NCBI RefSeq assembly: GCF_000166295.1
Contig: NC_017506.1
Span: 2,914,001 to 2,978,000, forward strand
Source: Marinobacter adhaerens HP15
GTDB taxonomy: Bacteria; Pseudomonadota; Gammaproteobacteria; Pseudomonadales; Oleiphilaceae
DNA length: 64,000 nt
Direction of reading: 5' to 3'
Both the position numbers and the translations under genes were made by a program. Shown here one piece after another: positions 17,800 to 26,279 of the stretch. The notes under the pieces are model-generated. The model had not been told where the DNA came from and made no database searches. It worked only from the letters and a program-made list of their open reading frames with translations. How positions within the stretch are numbered: position 1 is the first letter of the stretch; the number at the start of each line of letters is the position of its first letter.

Positions 17800-18149
17800 G
17801 TGAGAGTGTATGCCACTACCATGCCTGCAAAAGTAAAACCCGGATTCTCTTTCATTCCAGACGCCTGAATATATACCTGGTCCGATATCCAGAAGGCCAC
17901 AAGGTAGGGCCGCACGTGGACATGGTTTCCGAGGGCCGGCTCTACAAACTCAATTGGGTTCTGGCGAAACCCAAAGCCGGTGGCGAATTCATCTGCGACA
18001 AGAATATTTTCAACCTTTTTGGAAGATTGTATCTGTTTCGCCCGGATCTCTATGAGCATCGGGTATCAAAGATCGAGCGCGGAAATCGATGGCTGTTGAG
18101 TTTTGCGTTGACTTCCGGACTCCATAACTCAAGCAGGACAGTATCATGA
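17800..18149 (+). pseudogene. Frameshifted 2OG-Fe(II) oxygenase remnant
   Basis: The plus strand encodes a clear small 2-oxoglutarate/iron oxygenase core from about 17868: IYLVRYPEGHKVGPHVD, then LYKLNWVLAKPKAGGEF, LFRPDLYEH and GNRWLLSF. The HxD pair, distal His and 2OG-binding Arg are all recognisable. This frame has no normal start codon; it is closed by a TAG at 17790. The neighbouring frame (GTG 17800 or ATG 17821) reads MPAKVKPGFSFIPDA and stops at TGA 17866-17868, just where the core begins. One base gained or lost there would join them. Its TGA overlaps the phaZ start. It may be a decayed gene or a sequencing error. Confidence 0.6.
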
Positions 18150-19363
18150 TGTATTTTGCCCATGAAATGAGCCGTGCCGCGCTGATGCCCTTGCGCATGA
18201 TGACAGACGCACAGAGCAAATTGCTCAGGCACCCTCTCAGCCCTTTGTCCCGCTTACCCGGCGCTCGCAGTATTGCTTCCGCCTACGGCGTGTTCGGCGA
18301 CCTGACCCGACGCTACCCGAAACCGGCCTTCAATCTGCACACAACGGTGTGCGATGGGGAGGAGGTCGACATCAGTGAAGTCATCGTCAAACGCAAACCC
18401 TTTGCCCAGCTCAAGCATTTCCAGCGCAGCGTATCTCGCCCCGATGACCCGAAACTCCTGATCGTTGCGCCCTTGTCCGGGCACTTTGCCTCACTGCTGC
18501 GCGGCACTGTGAAGGAAATGCTGCCAGACCACGACGTCTACATCACCGACTGGCGTGATGCCTGCAGGGTTCCTCTCTCCGCGGGCGACTTTGGGCTGGA
18601 CGACTATATCGACTACGTGATCGATTTCATTGAAGAGCTTGGGCCGGACACTCATGTATTGGCGGTTTGCCAACCAGTCGTGCCAGTGCTCGCGGCTACC
18701 GCCATCATGGCCGAGGATAATAACCCTGCGACACCACGCTCACTCGCCCTGATGAGCGGCCCCATAGATGGACGCGTCGACCCCACCGCGCCATGCGAGC
18801 TGGCCACTAAACACAATCTGGCGTGGTTCCGGCGCAATCTGGTTCACCCTGTGCCCGCGCCTTATCCGGGAGCCATGCGGAAAGTCTATCCCGGCTTTCT
18901 GCAGCTGACCGGTTTCGTGAACATGAACTTCGACCGCCACGTTGACGCCTACCGAGGCCTGTTCAAGTCCATGCGGAATAAGGAAGTCGAGAAAATCAGG
19001 CGCCATCGTGAGTTCTACGACGAGTACCTCGCTGTCATGGATCTGCCGGCCACTTACTACCTCGACACTATCCAACGTGTCTTTCAGGAGTTCCACCTTG
19101 CCCGGGGTTGCTTCATGCACCGGGGCCGAAAAGTGAACCCGGCCGCCATTGAAAATACGGCATTGATGACAATCGAAGGCGAGAAAGATGACATTTCCAG
19201 TCCAGGACAGACCCGGGCCGCCCACGACCTGTGCGTGAACATCCCGGATGCCAGGCGTCTGCACCATCTGCAAAAGGGGGTTGGCCACTACGGCGTCTTC
19301 AACGGCAGCCAATGGCGCGAATCCATTGCGCCTCGGCTCAAGACGTTCATACGGGAAGCGTGA
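18146..19363 (+). CDS. phaZ: Intracellular polyhydroxyalkanoate depolymerase
   Basis: A 405-residue alpha/beta-hydrolase of the intracellular PHA depolymerase family, which mobilises native PHB granules. There is no signal peptide. The nucleophile is Cys175 in LAVCQPVVP, as in Ralstonia PhaZ1. The Asp in EGEKDDIS and the His in GVGHYGVFNG complete the triad. It is the first of three collinear PHA genes, followed by a reductase and a synthase. Two consecutive ATG codons give the start, overlapping the stop of the oxygenase remnant. Confidence 0.93.
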   Translation: MMYFAHEMSRAALMPLRMMTDAQSKLLRHPLSPLSRLPGARSIASAYGVFGDLTRRYPKPAFNLHTTVCDGEEVDISEVIVKRKPFAQLKHFQRSVSRPDDPKLLIVAPLSGHFASLLRGTVKEMLPDHDVYITDWRDACRVPLSAGDFGLDDYIDYVIDFIEELGPDTHVLAVCQPVVPVLAATAIMAEDNNPATPRSLALMSGPIDGRVDPTAPCELATKHNLAWFRRNLVHPVPAPYPGAMRKVYPGFLQLTGFVNMNFDRHVDAYRGLFKSMRNKEVEKIRRHREFYDEYLAVMDLPATYYLDTIQRVFQEFHLARGCFMHRGRKVNPAAIENTALMTIEGEKDDISSPGQTRAAHDLCVNIPDARRLHHLQKGVGHYGVFNGSQWRESIAPRLKTFIREA

Positions 19364-19471
19364 CGGGAATCACATTTTCTTGTCGCGACTCAGGTGCTCT
19401 GCTAGCTTGAATGAGGTGATTAATAATAAGGAATAACAACCAGAGCGGGCCACCGCTCCAGGGAGGATTTC

Positions 19472-20215
19472 ATGCAAGACCTCAAGGGCAAGGTCGCCCT
19501 CGTAACCGGTGCCTCACGCGGCATCGGTCGTCACATCGCACTTCAACTTGCCCAACGCGGCGCCGACGTCGCCATCAACTACCGCTCCCGCCAGTCTGAA
19601 GGCGAAGAAGTCGCCAAGGAAATTGAGGCAACCGGCGTACGGGCACTCTCCTTCAAAGCAGACCTGTCAAAAATGCCGGAAGCGCGCAGCCTGGTTCGCC
19701 AGGTCCAGGAACAGTGGGGCCGTATCGATATCCTGGTGAACAACGCCGGCATCACCAAAGACAAGTCCATGAAGAAGCTTACCGACGATGATTGGAACGA
19801 CGTTCTCGACACCAATCTGGGCAGCGTCTACGCCACGTGCTCCGAAGTGTTGAAGATCATGATGGATCAGAAATACGGTCGCATCATCAACATCACCTCT
19901 TTCGTCGGGCAGGCGGGCAACTTCGGGCAAGCCAACTATGCGGCCAGCAAGGGGGGCATTATTGCGTTTACCAAGACCCTGGCACTGGAAATGGCAAAGT
20001 ACAACATCACGGTCAATGCCATTGCCCCGGGCTTCACTGAAACCGAAATGCTGGCCCAGGTCCCGGAGAATATCCGTGAACAGATCATTGCCAGGGTTCC
20101 GATGGGTCGTTTTGGCAAGCCGGAGGAAATTGCCCGGGCCGTGGTCTTCCTGGCCGCAGAAGGCGATTACATCACCGGCCAGCAGATCAACGTTAACGGC
20201 GGCGTTTACATGTAA
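19472..20215 (+). CDS. phaB: Acetoacetyl-CoA reductase / 3-oxoacyl reductase (PhaB type)
   Basis: A 247-residue classical short-chain dehydrogenase: cofactor motif TGASRGIG near residue 13, NNAG at strand 4, and the catalytic set Ser (NITSF), Tyr-xxx-Lys (YAASK). The C-terminal ITGQQINVNGGVYM is the form usual in PhaB-type acetoacetyl-CoA reductases. FabG paralogues are very similar, so the PHA role rests mainly on its place between the depolymerase and the synthase. A strong GGAGG site precedes the ATG. It makes (R)-3-hydroxybutyryl-CoA from acetoacetyl-CoA using NAD(P)H. Confidence 0.9.
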   Translation: MQDLKGKVALVTGASRGIGRHIALQLAQRGADVAINYRSRQSEGEEVAKEIEATGVRALSFKADLSKMPEARSLVRQVQEQWGRIDILVNNAGITKDKSMKKLTDDDWNDVLDTNLGSVYATCSEVLKIMMDQKYGRIINITSFVGQAGNFGQANYAASKGGIIAFTKTLALEMAKYNITVNAIAPGFTETEMLAQVPENIREQIIARVPMGRFGKPEEIARAVVFLAAEGDYITGQQINVNGGVYM

Positions 20216-20240
20216 CACCTGAAAGACAGAAGGCGAAAAA

Positions 20241-22139
20241 ATGGCTGACAAACCAATAAAAAAGCAATCAACGCCTGACTTCGAACCCAATGTGGTAAGC
20301 CGCTCTCTGGCGCGAGTGGGTGTCCATGGTGGTCACCTGCTCAAGCGCTCCATAATGCGGCGTTTGCGCGGTGGCCCGCCCAATCCGGCCAGCGTGGGGA
20401 GCATGACCAAACCCTTCGTCACCCTGACCGGCAAGCTTGCAACCCAGCCAGACACGCTTCTGTTTGCACAAATGCGGCTGCTCAAGGACAGCAGTCTGTT
20501 CTGGTCTGGCATTCTGGCCAGCGGTATTGGCAAGAAACCGTTGACCGTAGCAGAACCAGAGCCTGGCGACGGTCGCTTCCGTGACCAGGCCTGGAACGAC
20601 GTCATCGCCTTCAACGCCCTCAAGCAGGCGTATTTACTGTCAACTCGCTGGGTGATGGACACCATCGACGATGTCCGGGATCTGGATGATCACGATAGAC
20701 GGAAAGTCCGTTTTTTCACCAGCCAGATGACCGACGCCCTCGCCCCCAGCAACTTCATCCTGAGCAATCCGGAAGTGTTGCGCACAACCGTCAAGACACG
20801 AGGCAAGAACCTCTTGCGCGGCCTCGCCAACTTGCTGCGTGATCTGGACGAAGGCAAAGGCCCGATGCCTTTCCGCATGTCCGATCCGGACGCGTTTGAG
20901 GTGGGCGACAATCTGGCCAACACACCCGGCGACGTGGTGTTCCAGAACGACCTGATGCAACTCATCCAATACCGGCCGACCACCGAGACCGTCCATCGCC
21001 GGCCCTTGCTGGTGATACCGCCCTGGATCAACAAGTATTACATCCTCGATCTTGGCGAGAAAAAATCGTTCATCCGTTATTGGGTGGAACAGGGCCACAC
21101 CGTGTTTGTGGTTTCCTGGGTAAATCCCGGCCCGGAGTTGGCACACAAGACCTTTGAAGACTACATGCTCGAAGGTCCGGTCGCCGCGATGGATGCCATT
21201 GAACAAGCAACCGGTGAGCGAGAAATCAACACGGTGGGATACTGCATCGGTGGCACCCTGCTTGGTTGCACACTCGCCTGGCTGGCGGCCCGCGGGGATG
21301 ATCGGGTAAAAAGCGCGACGTTTCTCAACAGCATGATGGATTTCTCGGAAGTCGGCGATCTCGAAGTCTTCATCGACGAGGACTCTATTGCCAAAATCGA
21401 GAAGGCCATGAACAAACAGGGCTATCTTGAAGGCGCTTCCATGGCAACGGCCTTCAACATGCTGCGGGCCAACAGTCTGATATGGTCTTTTTTCGTCAAT
21501 AATTACCTTCTCGGCCGCGACACGGCGCCCTTTGACCTGTTGTACTGGAACTCGGACGCCACCCGCATGCCAGCGGCCATGCACAGCTTTTACCTCCGCA
21601 ATATGTACCTGAACAACCGGCTGCGTGAGCCCGGGGGTATTACACTGGCAGGTACTCCGATCGATTTGAGAAAGGTGAAGGCCCCCGCCTACTTTGCATC
21701 TGCGATTGAGGACCACATCGCACCCTGGATCTCCTGCTACAAAGGCGCACGTAACCTGGGCGGCCCGTTGCGTTTTGTCCTCGGCGGTTCAGGGCACATC
21801 GCCGGCATCATCAATCCGCCCGAGAAGAAGAAGTACGGTTATCGCCTGAACGAAGACAACCCGGCCAATCCAGAGGAATGGCTGAAAGGTGCCGAGCAGT
21901 TTGAGGGTTCCTGGTGGCCAGATTGGGTGGCTTGGGCCGAGCAGTTCGGTGGCGGTGAGGTTAAGGCTCGCATTCCGGGAGAGGGCAATCTGCCGGTGAT
22001 TGAACCGGCGCCCGGGGCTTACTTGCGCAACGAGCCGGCGCCACCAAGCCCAGCAGTCCGGAAGCGGCGGCAACCGCAACGCGGAAAATCGGGTTCCGCG
22101 AAGCAGAAAACGCCATCACCTGAGAAGGTCACGCAGTGA
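20241..22139 (+). CDS. phaC: Class I poly(3-hydroxyalkanoate) synthase
   Basis: A 632-residue PHA synthase. The lipase-like box GYCIGG holds the nucleophilic Cys335; the catalytic Asp is in EDHIAPW and the His in GSGHIAGIINPP. The region upstream contains PPWINKYYILDL, and FLNSMMDFSEVGDL follows the box, as in class I enzymes. The C-terminus has a basic tail rich in Arg, Lys and Pro beyond the usual end. It polymerises hydroxyacyl-CoA into PHA granules. It starts 25 bp after phaB. No phaA thiolase or phasin gene is adjacent, so the acetoacetyl-CoA supply must come from elsewhere. Confidence 0.95.
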   Translation: MADKPIKKQSTPDFEPNVVSRSLARVGVHGGHLLKRSIMRRLRGGPPNPASVGSMTKPFVTLTGKLATQPDTLLFAQMRLLKDSSLFWSGILASGIGKKPLTVAEPEPGDGRFRDQAWNDVIAFNALKQAYLLSTRWVMDTIDDVRDLDDHDRRKVRFFTSQMTDALAPSNFILSNPEVLRTTVKTRGKNLLRGLANLLRDLDEGKGPMPFRMSDPDAFEVGDNLANTPGDVVFQNDLMQLIQYRPTTETVHRRPLLVIPPWINKYYILDLGEKKSFIRYWVEQGHTVFVVSWVNPGPELAHKTFEDYMLEGPVAAMDAIEQATGEREINTVGYCIGGTLLGCTLAWLAARGDDRVKSATFLNSMMDFSEVGDLEVFIDEDSIAKIEKAMNKQGYLEGASMATAFNMLRANSLIWSFFVNNYLLGRDTAPFDLLYWNSDATRMPAAMHSFYLRNMYLNNRLREPGGITLAGTPIDLRKVKAPAYFASAIEDHIAPWISCYKGARNLGGPLRFVLGGSGHIAGIINPPEKKKYGYRLNEDNPANPEEWLKGAEQFEGSWWPDWVAWAEQFGGGEVKARIPGEGNLPVIEPAPGAYLRNEPAPPSPAVRKRRQPQRGKSGSAKQKTPSPEKVTQ

Positions 22140-22192
22140 AGCGTCCGTGGACTGAGCGGGAAACTCTGGAATAGCGGGCCGGCGAAAGCTCC

Positions 22193-22882
22193 CTAACGCA
22201 GCTCGGAAACCAGGTCACCGGCGCGACAACTCCTGACTGCGCGTTTGATCTTGCCCACATCCTCGCTGTCCAGATTCGCACGAGACAGGTAAAGCGAAAC
22301 CGGGAGGGTTCCCGCTGTTTGCTGGAATACCTTGACCACATCAGGACCAAAGAGATCTTCCACCAGAAGCGCCGGCAATACGACCGCATCCAGGCGGTCA
22401 TAGTGAAGCATGGCAACCAGTTGGGACCACTCTGTGACTTCTTCGATTCTCGGGTTTTCGTCGGTAATGAACTGTTCACCAACAAAGCTCCGAGGCAGCC
22501 CATATTTAAGGCCCGAGGTTTCAGATATCGGCGGAAGTTGGCGATTCGAGACAAAAACATAGTCCGCCGAAAACAACTCACCGGCGAACTCGCCGATTCT
22601 GTCCCGACGCTCACTCTGGGCAAGGGGCAGCACCATCGAGACTTCTCCCGAATGCAAATACCCCAAGCCTCTTTTCAGAGGCACCTGAATATACTGGGGT
22701 TGGATGTCAGCGCGATCAAAGACACATTCGTAGAGCGGCGCCAAGGACCCATGGAGCTTGCCATCGGAGTACCCGATCACGCCCTTCAATCCTTCACCAA
22801 CGGCGACAGGAACCGAAGCGGCCGCAAGTTTCGAAAAGAGAACCAGCAGGCCAATGACGATTGGAAAGGTTAAATAATGCAT
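22193..22882 (-). CDS. Periplasmic solute-binding protein, SBP_bac_3-like
   Basis: A 229-residue protein with an N-terminal signal peptide (cleavage near residues 21-23) and the two-lobe pattern of family 3 amino-acid binding proteins: an early GYSDGKLHGSLAPLY, then VSMVLPLAQSERRD and a late VFQQTAGTLPVSLYLSR. Conserved ligand residues are poorly kept and there is no permease or ATPase gene nearby. It may be an orphan sensor or binding protein rather than part of a transporter. It lies downstream of a second such protein in the same direction. Confidence 0.75.
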   Translation of the reverse strand: MHYLTFPIVIGLLVLFSKLAAASVPVAVGEGLKGVIGYSDGKLHGSLAPLYECVFDRADIQPQYIQVPLKRGLGYLHSGEVSMVLPLAQSERRDRIGEFAGELFSADYVFVSNRQLPPISETSGLKYGLPRSFVGEQFITDENPRIEEVTEWSQLVAMLHYDRLDAVVLPALLVEDLFGPDVVKVFQQTAGTLPVSLYLSRANLDSEDVGKIKRAVRSCRAGDLVSELR

Positions 22883-22966
22883 CGCTCCGCTCCATGAGGC
22901 TGCACGCTTTCACTTTATACGCACACGATCGTCCACGTTCGCTTGGTTTTCCGTAAGGATCTGTAC

Positions 22967-23761
22967 TTATCGCCCCAGATACCTGAAACGTAGCACATTC
23001 TGATACTTATCGATGTATTTCTGATTGATCAGACCAATCACACCCGATTGCCGCAAATCGTCGAAGCATTGATCAAAGGCTGCGGCGAATGCGGGGTTCC
23101 GAAAAACCATCTTGTGCGGCGCCGGGTTAAAGATTGGCGCGAAACGAAAAGCATCAGACTGCGAGGGCCAGCTTTCACCACGGCGCTTCTTGTTGAAGAT
23201 TCTCCGATTCACTTCCGCGACCACGAATCCGTCGGCCAGGATCGCATCGACCCGGCCCATAAACAGTAGCCGGGAGTGAATGGTCTGATCGGCGATCTCG
23301 GTGAGGGAGGCGAATTCGGGTACGTTGTCGCTGATTCCCAGCACATCGACCCCTTCGCGGAAGGTCACCACGTCAAGACCGGCGAGGTCTGTGAGCCTTT
23401 CGATCGGGCCTACTCGAGAATGATTGTAGAAGGCACCGTTCTGGTACCAGATGTAGGCGGATGTGGAATAACCGGGAAGACGCCAGTGCAAAGGTACTGT
23501 GGCAATAGCATCGAAGTCCTGACGATCCGTGTAGGTCCTTGCATGGCGCTCAAAAGGCTGCATGATGAATTCGGCCTCAAATCCACACTCATCGAAAGTC
23601 GCCAAAACCAATTCAATATCTCGCCCCTCGAGACTTGGCTCCGCTGCCCCCGGTATCTCAGCAGCAAGAACTGTTAGCCGCGGCAGTGGCTCCGAATTCG
23701 CGACCAGCGGGAACCCTGTCAGAAGCAATAAAAAACACTGGGCGAGCGTTGAAATCTTCAA
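22967..23761 (-). CDS. Periplasmic solute-binding protein, SBP_bac_3-like
   Basis: A 264-residue protein with a signal peptide (cleavage near ANSEP, about residue 24). It shows the family 3 binding pattern: ELVLATFDECGFEAEF, PFERHARTY, the lobe-crossing VVTFREGV and a C-terminal FDQCFDDLRQSG then NQKYIDKY. Like its neighbour it has no transporter genes beside it. The two proteins share architecture but little direct sequence, so recent tandem duplication is unlikely. Confidence 0.78.
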   Translation of the reverse strand: MKISTLAQCFLLLLTGFPLVANSEPLPRLTVLAAEIPGAAEPSLEGRDIELVLATFDECGFEAEFIMQPFERHARTYTDRQDFDAIATVPLHWRLPGYSTSAYIWYQNGAFYNHSRVGPIERLTDLAGLDVVTFREGVDVLGISDNVPEFASLTEIADQTIHSRLLFMGRVDAILADGFVVAEVNRRIFNKKRRGESWPSQSDAFRFAPIFNPAPHKMVFRNPAFAAAFDQCFDDLRQSGVIGLINQKYIDKYQNVLRFRYLGR

Positions 23762-23785
23762 ACCGCTGTCTTCTCACCTCGGGCT

Positions 23786-23811
23786 AAAAAGTTCATTTTT
23801 TGAACAATATC
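23786..23811 (-). terminator. Weak hairpin and T-tract after the J-domain gene
   Basis: Read on the minus strand, a 5-bp stem GTTCA/TGAAC with an A6 loop is followed by five T. It lies about 60 bases after the J-domain gene and just before the binding-protein gene. The stem is short, so termination strength is uncertain. Confidence 0.3.
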
Positions 23812-23868
23812 CTTATCCCGGCGTTCAGGCAATCACTCTGAGCAAATGCCTGCAAACCAGGATGCACC

Positions 23869-24588
23869 TCAGCCCAGGAGACACTCCTTGGCCTCATTGA
23901 TGCGCGCCGCCAGGTAATTGCTGCCACCATGGTCCGGGTGAAGTTTTTGCATCATCCTCCGATGGGCTTTGATGATCTCTTCCCGACTGGCTCCGGGCTC
24001 AAGCCCCAGGATGTCCAGCGCTTCGCTCTCAGTAAGCGGGCCGCCCGTATTGCCACTGCCGTCCGACGGATCGCTTTCAGAGGCCGCCTCATCGTCTGCT
24101 CGCCAGGAGTCTCCGAACCGGCGGTCCAGGTAAGTTTCAAGGAGCCGGGCAGAATCCTCGTCCTGGCCGCGGCAATAGCGCAATAGCTCGAGGAACTCGC
24201 TTTCGCTTAGCTCCGCCAGTTCTCTCCCTTCCATCGGGCCCTTGATGATCCTGCCGCTCATAATTCCCGAGTCGTGGTCCAGAGTCATTTCGAGAATATC
24301 GCTGGAAACATGGGACTGGTTGCCCGACTTGGCCCCGGCACCGCCGGCCACGCGACCGAGCCCGCCACGCAACAGAGATGGCAGCAGGCGACGCAACAGA
24401 GGATAGAGAAAGGCCAAACCGGCGAAGACAAAATGCAAACGCCCAGTCACAGCCAGCAAGACGACGATGCCGATACCGGCCAGCAGAGCCAGCTTGAGAA
24501 TGGCGGCATTGCGCTGACTGGCAGGCTGATTGCGCAACCACACCCAAGCCACAACTGCGACAACGATGGCAACAAGCGTTAAAGGCAC
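23869..24588 (-). CDS. Membrane-anchored J-domain protein
   Basis: A 239-residue protein with two N-terminal hydrophobic segments (residues ~2-18 and ~32-65), a central acidic region (~95-190) and a C-terminal J domain (~185-239) with the essential HPD motif in KLHPDHGG. The order, membrane anchor first and J domain last, resembles Pam18/DNAJC15-type cochaperones rather than soluble DnaJ. It would recruit DnaK to a membrane site. Start is GTG. It begins 46 bp after the VWA protein gene, and the two are probably co-transcribed. Confidence 0.85.
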   Translation of the reverse strand: MPLTLVAIVVAVVAWVWLRNQPASQRNAAILKLALLAGIGIVVLLAVTGRLHFVFAGLAFLYPLLRRLLPSLLRGGLGRVAGGAGAKSGNQSHVSSDILEMTLDHDSGIMSGRIIKGPMEGRELAELSESEFLELLRYCRGQDEDSARLLETYLDRRFGDSWRADDEAASESDPSDGSGNTGGPLTESEALDILGLEPGASREEIIKAHRRMMQKLHPDHGGSNYLAARINEAKECLLG

Positions 24589-24634
24589 TCAAATACCCCG
24601 GGCACACCGGCCCATCAATGGATTCTCACAAACA

Positions 24635-25330
24635 CTATCGGATCTGTCTGGTCAGGCGTTTCACTTCCGGGGAACTACGGCTGGAAAAATCCTGCAGGGC
24701 CTTGGCTCCCCCGGAAGCATAGACCGCAACTGCCGCCATAAGATCCTTGAGCACCTGAGGACTGTTACGGTCAAAGGGTGCGTATGCGCCCCCTGAAAGC
24801 TTGCTCACCTGCTGGAAAACCGCCCTTGCATGGGCATCATTGCCCTCATGAAACATGAACACCGGTGTGCGCAGCATTCCCAGTTCCCCGGCGGTGTGAC
24901 AGAGCTCGTCCACCGGTTCCTCGCAACAGTCACCGATAAAAACTACAGCTTTGACTGGCTTTGCACGGGTCTCTTTCACCGCGTGGGCCAATACCCGGCT
25001 GATCTGGGTGCGCCCTCCGAGGCAGGAAACGCCGTTCATCAGATTCAGCAACTGCGCGGTTTCGGTCACAAAACCCGTGGCCTTGAACTCACCGAAGCCA
25101 CGGTAGTAGCAGAGCTGAATGGCCAGGCCACCCAGATCCCGGGTTGCTATAAACAGTTCGCTCTGCAGATGGCAGGCCTGGTCCCAGGTAGCTTCCCGAC
25201 TTGCAGTCGCGTCCAGCGCGAAAATCAGCCGCCCCTGCCCGCCACCCTGCTTGGGCAATGTGCGAACCTCATTGATAAACTGGTCGATCGCCTGTTTGTC
25301 GGATCGGGTGCGTAGTTCTTTATCGGACAT
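24635..25330 (-). CDS. VWA-domain protein
   Basis: A 231-residue soluble protein with a von Willebrand factor A fold. A MIDAS-type motif DATASRE begins the domain near residue 55, with further metal-site segments GRTQISR and FIGDCCEEPVDE. The start ATG 25330 has a CAGGAG site five bases upstream, better than the longer in-frame start. VWA proteins usually assemble with partners such as chaperones or AAA ATPases. The next gene is a membrane J-domain protein, a suggestive pairing. The cellular role is unknown. Confidence 0.82.
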   Translation of the reverse strand: MSDKELRTRSDKQAIDQFINEVRTLPKQGGGQGRLIFALDATASREATWDQACHLQSELFIATRDLGGLAIQLCYYRGFGEFKATGFVTETAQLLNLMNGVSCLGGRTQISRVLAHAVKETRAKPVKAVVFIGDCCEEPVDELCHTAGELGMLRTPVFMFHEGNDAHARAVFQQVSKLSGGAYAPFDRNSPQVLKDLMAAVAVYASGGAKALQDFSSRSSPEVKRLTRQIR

Positions 25331-25379
25331 AGGCTCCTGAAAATCACTGCGGCTGAAAAAACTGACGCTAAAATAGTAG

Positions 25380-25775
25380 GGCATAGATCGCGCAATTCAC
25401 AGGTTTGGCTCTTTCAGTTGGCTCCCCAGAGCACGCTGGGAACAAAGCAACGCACACGGCCATTGGCTGGTAGACCTGCCTGTTCTGATGCAGTGGCAGA
25501 GCCCGGGGCAGGTTTGGGGGTTTCGGGTGGAACGAAACGGGGACCGTTGGGCCACGCTGGACAAGGACAGGGAAGTAGAAAGCGCGCTCTATTTACGCGA
25601 GTGGAGAACCCAACTGACTTATCGGGTGCACCAGGGGGGACAATCCTGGCCAACCATCGCTCTTGGTATAGGAGCCAGTCTGGCTACCCGTGTCCAATAC
25701 AAGGACCTGAACACGGGCACCGAGGATCTGAGCCTTGGGGATGCCCTGCTGGCAAGCCTCAGGCTCGATTGGTAG
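25380..25775 (+). pseudogene. C-terminal remnant of an outer-membrane beta-barrel protein
   Basis: From a TAG at 25377 the frame stays open to a stop near 25775 and encodes beta-strand-like alternation: WLPRARWEQ, HWLVDLPVLMQW, WGFRVERNGDRWATL, LREWRTQLTYRV and a final LGDALLASLRLDW ending in Trp, as outer-membrane barrels end. There is no signal peptide and no convincing start; ATG 25488 lacks a ribosome-binding site and would cut a strand. I read it as the C-terminal third to half of a lost outer-membrane protein gene. Confidence 0.5.
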
Positions 25776-25808
25776 ATCCAGGTTCCGAAACCGGATCCAA
25801 ACCGGGTA

Positions 25809-26237
25809 TCAGCCTACCCGGTTGAGTGTTACGTCGATGTTGCCACGGGTCGCGTTGGAATATGGGCAAACCTTGTGCGCCTCATCGATCAGCTGTTTGG
25901 CCTCCGCATCGTCCATACCCGGGAGGCTGATGCGCAATTCCACTTCAATGCCAAACCCATTGGGGATCTGGCCGATGCCAACCACGCCTTCAATGGAAGC
26001 ATCTTCCGGCATCTTGAGCTTGTCGCGACCGGCCACAAATTTCATGGCGCCGATAAAGCATGCGGAATAGCCTGCAGCAAAAAGTTGCTCCGGGTTGGTC
26101 CCCTTGCCGCCGGCACCGCCCATTTCTTTCGGGGTTGCCAGCTCTACATCAAGAATGCCGTCGGACGAAATGGCACGGCCGTCACGACCACCGGTTGCTT
26201 CTGCATGGGCACGATAGAGCACTTGTTCGATAGACAT
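25809..26237 (-). CDS. ohr: Organic hydroperoxide resistance protein (OsmC/Ohr family)
   Basis: A 142-residue thiol peroxidase reducing organic and lipid hydroperoxides. The catalytic Cys60 lies in [11 protein letters not shown] and the resolving Cys124 in [10 protein letters not shown]. The length and the motif [14 protein letters not shown] separate Ohr from OsmC. It sits 42 bp downstream of the ohrR gene in the same direction, so both are likely transcribed from the ohrR promoter, with peroxide oxidation of OhrR relieving repression. Confidence 0.95.
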   Translation of the reverse strand: MSIEQVLYRAHAEATGGRDGRAISSDGILDVELATPKEMGGAGGKGTNPEQLFAAGYSACFIGAMKFVAGRDKLKMPEDASIEGVVGIGQIPNGFGIEVELRISLPGMDDAEAKQLIDEAHKVCPYSNATRGNIDVTLNRVG

Positions 26238-26279
26238 AACGCTTTCCTCTTCTGCTTTGGGTTAGACGGGAGAGCCTGT

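Noticed and set aside
17787..18059. 90-codon minus-strand frame before phaZ
   Set aside because: The plus strand here encodes recognisable 2OG-oxygenase motifs, so the minus frame is a shadow.
20640..21716. Long open frame antisense to phaC
   Set aside because: It lies wholly inside the well-supported synthase gene and its translation has no domain or protein-like motif; it is a by-product of codon bias.
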